From NCBI GenBank assembly GCA_019454045.1, contig SKCR01021422.1, positions 62,001 through 126,000 on the forward strand: DNA of 64,000 bases, written 5' to 3'. This DNA is from Zanthoxylum bungeanum. Its lineage: Eukaryota > Streptophyta > Magnoliopsida > Sapindales > Rutaceae. Both the position numbers and the translations under genes were made by a program. This document shows, one piece after another, positions 60,002 to 64,000 of the stretch (its first letter is position 1; each line of letters begins with the position of its first letter). Under the pieces are notes generated by a model. The model searched no databases and was not told where the DNA came from. It was given only the letters and a program-made list of their open reading frames with translations.

Positions 60002-60348
60002 GGGGTTGAAGACTCATTGTAAAATGTTGGTTAATTTCTGGTAGTAATTCTATCATTTGGGCAACTTTTAAAAGAGAGAGAAAAAAGTAGTTTATCAGAG
60101 AGATAGAGGAAGAGGTCGGTCTGACCCGAGGTGGTAATGAAAGATTTTATTTCTCTTGCACCCGTGGAAGTAGGTTGGATCCATTCCGCCGAACCACGTT
60201 AAACCCTTTATTTTGTCTGTTATTTCTATCTTTTTCCAAGTTTTCTTTTGGATTCCCATCAACCCAAACAAATTCACAGTTGATGGAGGTTTTTTCAATG
60301 AGTGATTTTCCCGAATTTCCCCTGGAATGAAAAATAACTGTCAACAGT

Positions 60349-60366
60349 TGGCGTCGTCTATGGGGA
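60349..60366 (+). promoter_or_regulatory. Primer-binding-site-like sequence of element F
   Basis: TGGCGTCGTCTATGGGGA directly follows the LTR. It resembles the TGGCGCC-type sites of plant Ty3 elements with a few changes. The tRNA was not identified. Confidence 0.6.
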
Positions 60367-60377
60367 TCTATTATAAA

Positions 60378-61620
60378 AATGACAAACACAGTAAAACGAT
60401 GGCAGGAGACAGGAATCACAGATCTTCAAAGGCTTCAACGACGGAGTGAATGGAGAAAATTGAAGAAACCATACGGAATGAAAGAGAATAAGCTCGGAAG
60501 GAAGAGAAGTAACCCATGCCTTTATGAAGGCTATGATTGAGAAGATAGAGATGTTAGAAAAGAAGGTAGGAGAATAAAGGGAAGTGGGTCTTAGCAAGAG
60601 AAAAGAGGAAATAACAAGATGACAAATGATTGCCAGAGTAGATGGAGATGGCGAGAATGGGAATAGGAGTAGCCATAAATGAGATATGTAGTCATTGTCG
60701 GAGCCGTGCCGGCTGGAGAACTATGGGAATAAGAGAAAGGGAGGCAAACTCCAGAATCTTCTAGTAACAGCCCAGGTTTCGCGGAGAGCGACCTAGAACG
60801 ACACCCGGGGGAAAGGTATGAAGCTCCCAGTTACGGGATATATCGCTTGGAGTGGAAGACGCGAGGAAACCCATGGACGTGAACATGACAGCTCAGAGAA
60901 CTAGATGAGGAGTTGGTTTCCGAAGGAGATAAGGAAGTATGAAGAAAGTATGAAAGGCGGACCAATGGATGACCAAGACATGGAGACGGCGTCCTCATTT
61001 ACAAAGGAAATTATGGCAATGGAGTTTTCAATGAGATTCACCATGCATTCGATGGATGTCTAAAAAGACAGCAGAGACCCCAAGTCCTATGTTGGGAAGT
61101 TCGTCCTGATGATGGAGATTCAGGGAATGGCCGGAGAGGCCATTTGCAAGGTGTTTGATTTAACCTTGGGCGGGTCAGCCAGTCTATGGTTCAGGAACTT
61201 GACTCCGGGAAGTATCAACAGCTTCACACAATTGAGAAAATCTTTCGTGCGACACTTCAAAGGAGCGTGCGTACCTAGGAAGACAGTGGGGTCGTTAAGG
61301 ATAATGAGCCCTTGAAGAGTTTTGTTGACATATATCACAACTTGGTGCAATTAAGCGCTAATGGTTATGCAGATAACATTGTCGCGACCTTGGAACATGC
61401 GAGGAAGTTCATGTCGATGGAGAGAGAGGAGAAGATCACTCGAGGGAAGACTGTTCAGAAGCCAAGAACACCCCGGCCTGAAAATCAGCCGGATATTGGT
61501 AGAGACATGAGGAGATCGGTCCCGAGAAAGAAGAAATTAAGGCCGATGCCTCAGAATAATCAAATGCAAGAGAGAAGGCCACATGTCCAGGTCAATATGT
61601 CGTCGGAGGGACAATGTACA
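60378..61620 (+). pseudogene. gag: Decayed Ty3/gypsy gag of element F
   Basis: Recognisable only in the second half. AGEAICKVFDLTLGGSASLW, then FRNLTPGSINSFTQLRKSF (about 61130-61255), is the Retrotrans_gag core of Tat/Ogre-like elements. After a frameshift near 61300, LKSFVDIYHNLVQLS and a basic, Arg/Lys/Pro-rich tail follow. Stops and shifts upstream of 61080 leave only fragments. The frame runs into the inserted LTR at 61621. Confidence 0.75.
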
Positions 61621-64000
61621 TGTTGGGGTTGGTGCTCAGAGCGCCAATCCGGACCGTATTTATGTCTGATTCATGAATACGAACATCCTTTTTTTTCCAT
61701 AATATTACTTATTTATGGTTGTACCTCTTGTTTTTATATACGTATTCGATCTGATTACGATTAGATTGAAACTAAATGTTGTTTAGTGATATGTATATAT
61801 TAGACAAAGACCCGATAATATATAATGCAGTACACAGTTACAAAGCTAGTTCGTAATTGAAATTGGGAAGTGTCACTGCTAAATGTATATTATCAAATAT
61901 AGTTTCTGGTTAAGATTCACTAACACGGGTTGGTTAGTCAAATCTGTTGAGACCAGTACATGTCGTATATCGAGACTTGGTCCGATGATTTATCCCAATG
62001 AACCATGAGTCTAGGGAGACTCGTATAGACGTGTAGGTGTTTATAGTGGATAAACACTGAACGACTCACCGAAGATTCTTAATGGATGGTACACCAACGT
62101 CAATAAGAATCTTCTCAGGTTGAGTAGCATAGTGGTCATTCGACTTGAGATACCACTGTGGATGTATGAGACATCCTCCACACTTAGATGGCAGTCACGT
62201 CACCGATCTATTTAGATCAGACCTCCGCCTGTTCGTTGGGTGTGGAACGATCCTCAGGATATTCTGTGTGTATCAAGATATGATCCGTCAGTTCTGTGTA
62301 CAGAGCATAGGTATTCCATATATGATTAGCAGTCTGTTAAATCTGTGGCCACAGTATACTTCGGAAGTAAGTTCCGAATTTTATTTAAAGATTGCTAATA
62401 GATACGTCGACGGGATAATATCTATAGAGATTTGACGTTTACATTTATATCTCTGGTGTTATCCGGATACCTGTGATGTAGGGATTATACGTATGCAATG
62501 ACCTCGACCTGTATGATTTAGCTAGTTTATCTGTGGTCGTCATAATTTACGGGTGGGTAAATTATGGACACGAAATTGGATTTTGTGACGGATATACATG
62601 AATCTAGAGAGTCTCACTAATGAAATATACTCGTAGAGCACTAGGGCGACTTTTATAAATAATGATGATTATTTATAAATCGTTTAATGGTTAAACGAAA
62701 AATACATGCAAACGGGCCGAACCGTCATTTCCTAATTAATGTGCATTTATATTTAATATATGATATTATTAAATACACATTAATAAATTGTCAAATAAAG
62801 GTATTTGACATATATCATTAATATATGTATTTGAAATATTTAAAGTAAATATAATACATATATTTGAGATATTTGTATTTAATTAATTAATTTATTATTT
62901 AATTGTTAAGTGATTAATATAATTAAAATATAAATATCTCACCAAATGATAAAGTTAGGAAATGATTATAAGTGTAAATTATTGACTTTATACTTAAAGG
63001 AAAATGTTGTCAAATTGAATTTGACTTCCTTGGATATTTGTTTTAATTGTTGAAATTGAAAATATCCATTTTCCTTTTTATTTGTAATATTCGGCCATCA
63101 CCCTAAATTAAATATAATGGTTAATTTTTTAAGTTGCAATTGTTGACTTGTTGAATAATTCATTAAATGTGTAATGATTTAGAATGCAAGTTGATAAAGC
63201 AAAAATTAAATGAAACAAAAATATCTAGATATTATATATACATCACAATTTCGGCCAAGGCCATTTTTGGGCAAGTATATATTGTTTTGTTTCATCTTTT
63301 AGGGTTATACAAGTTCATTTGATACCAAATAAACATAAAAGAAGTTGAGAGAAAAGCTTGGAGGCTAAAGGAAAAAGCTTGGAAATCTTTGAGTTTTGTA
63401 AGTTTTTTTTTAAAGTTTTCAACATCAAAAATATTTCTAACATGCTTAGCATCATTTGTGTTGCTTTGGTGTTGTCTCTCTTCTTATAGTTTGTGTTTAT
63501 TTTGGTTGTGAACTTTGATGAAAGATTGATGCATGTAAGTAAGCTTGAAATGGTTTCAAAGCTTTACTTTTGATTTTTGGAAAATCAAGTTTCCATTATA
63601 GAGTTGTTAAGCCACTCCTTGGTGACCTAGAATTTTTCTAGAGTTGTTTCAAAGTGGTGAGGCTAGATTGGTGAAGTATTGAATGGATTAAAGTGTTGGA
63701 TTTTGTAAATTTGGTGAAATTGGACAATTTGATGAAATTGAAAAATTAGGGTTTATAACCCACTCCAAATTTGGGGCTTTTCATATATGTGATGTATTAT
63801 GGTATGAATATGATGCATGTAAATTTTTGGGTTGATTGGATTTGATCTTGGCATGTTTTGAACAAAAGGGACCAAAATGCAATTACTCGAAAATTTTAGG
63901 TGCTCACGGCAATTACTCAAAAATTAGGGATTTGTGTTAAATCTGATTTTGATACATTAGATGTGTTCAAAAACATTTTAGAAATGATTTAGAATCATCC
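61621..64000 (+). mobile_element. C-family copia LTR, runs off the window
   Basis: It starts TGTTGGGGTTGGTGCTC at 61621 and follows the solo LTR 12592-14700 block by block, including ACACCAACGTCAATAAGAAT and GACCTCGACCTGTATG. About 230 bases of LTR are expected beyond 64000. It keeps the full canonical start, unlike the other three copies. Whether it is solo or a 5' LTR cannot be seen. Confidence 0.85.

Larger units (their letters stand above)
58676..60346 (+). repeat. LTR of element F with internal 697-base tandem duplication
   Basis: It begins TGTGATGC and ends CTGTCAACA. 58676-59372 is repeated as 59373-60068, about 98% identical. Each copy contains TGACGTCA (59259-59266; 59955-59962) and a TATA box. 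Short frames starting MEVRLGVGP in both copies are a by-product of the duplication. Confidence 0.8.
58676..61620 (+). mobile_element. Ty3/gypsy element F, 5' part only
   Basis: LTR (58676-60346), primer-site-like sequence (60349-60366) and a decayed gag up to 61620, where a C-family LTR cuts in. Pol is outside the window or lost. Confidence 0.75.

Overview
This is a stretch of flowering-plant nuclear DNA, most likely from a eudicot. It is AT-rich, packed with LTR retrotransposons nested in one another, and holds only two ordinary host genes: a bHLH87/HECATE-like transcription factor (38165-39380) and a nepenthesin-type aspartic protease (56316-57627). A tRNA-derived SINE pair, a MITE-like element with long terminal inverted repeats and the remains of a hAT transposase are also present. 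No bacterial, organellar or CRISPR features were seen.

Layout. 1-1071 is the end of a reverse-oriented Ty3-type LTR, followed by a hAT transposase relic. 2764-21096 is one old Ty1/copia element (here D) bounded by LTRs and a perfect TAAGC target duplication. Into it were inserted two reverse-oriented Ty3-type solo LTRs (4075-6121, 19238-21006) and a reverse-oriented non-coding copia-type element (C, 8004-18766), which itself carries a solo LTR (12592-14940, duplication AAAAG). 21398-33859 is a complete, young Ty3/gypsy element of the Athila/Tat type (A) with near-identical 2.1 kb LTRs, duplication GGGCT, a tRNA-Asp primer site, gag, pol and two extra genes. 33860-42900 is the least repetitive part and carries the MITE, SINEs and bHLH gene. 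42922-55445 holds a copia element on the + strand (B) with a partly duplicated LTR and leader, butted against a copia element on the - strand (E). The protease gene follows. 58676-61620 is the 5' end of another Ty3/gypsy element (F) with a duplicated LTR promoter, cut by a further C-family LTR running off the window.

Main discovery candidate. Element A carries, between pol and its 3' LTR, two open frames that are not standard retrotransposon genes. The first is a 182-residue protein with a basic patch and four cysteines whose layout resembles the cysteine-rich nucleic-acid-binding proteins of carlaviruses. The second is an intronless LOG domain, the cytokinin-activating phosphoribohydrolase of plants, broken by a single missing base. 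A cytokinin-producing enzyme and a possible viral-type RNA-binding protein carried as cargo by a recent retrotransposon would be an unusual strategy for manipulating host cells.

Second-tier observations: four copies of a GCYAAAGC motif at almost the same spacing in the untranslated leaders of two different copia elements; ABRE/G-box clusters in one LTR subtype; a pair of hairpin-rich repeats in the 3' untranslated region of element A; and single-base frameshifts in both host genes, several in short base runs, that may reflect assembly errors rather than gene death. All family assignments come from reading motifs; no database search was run.
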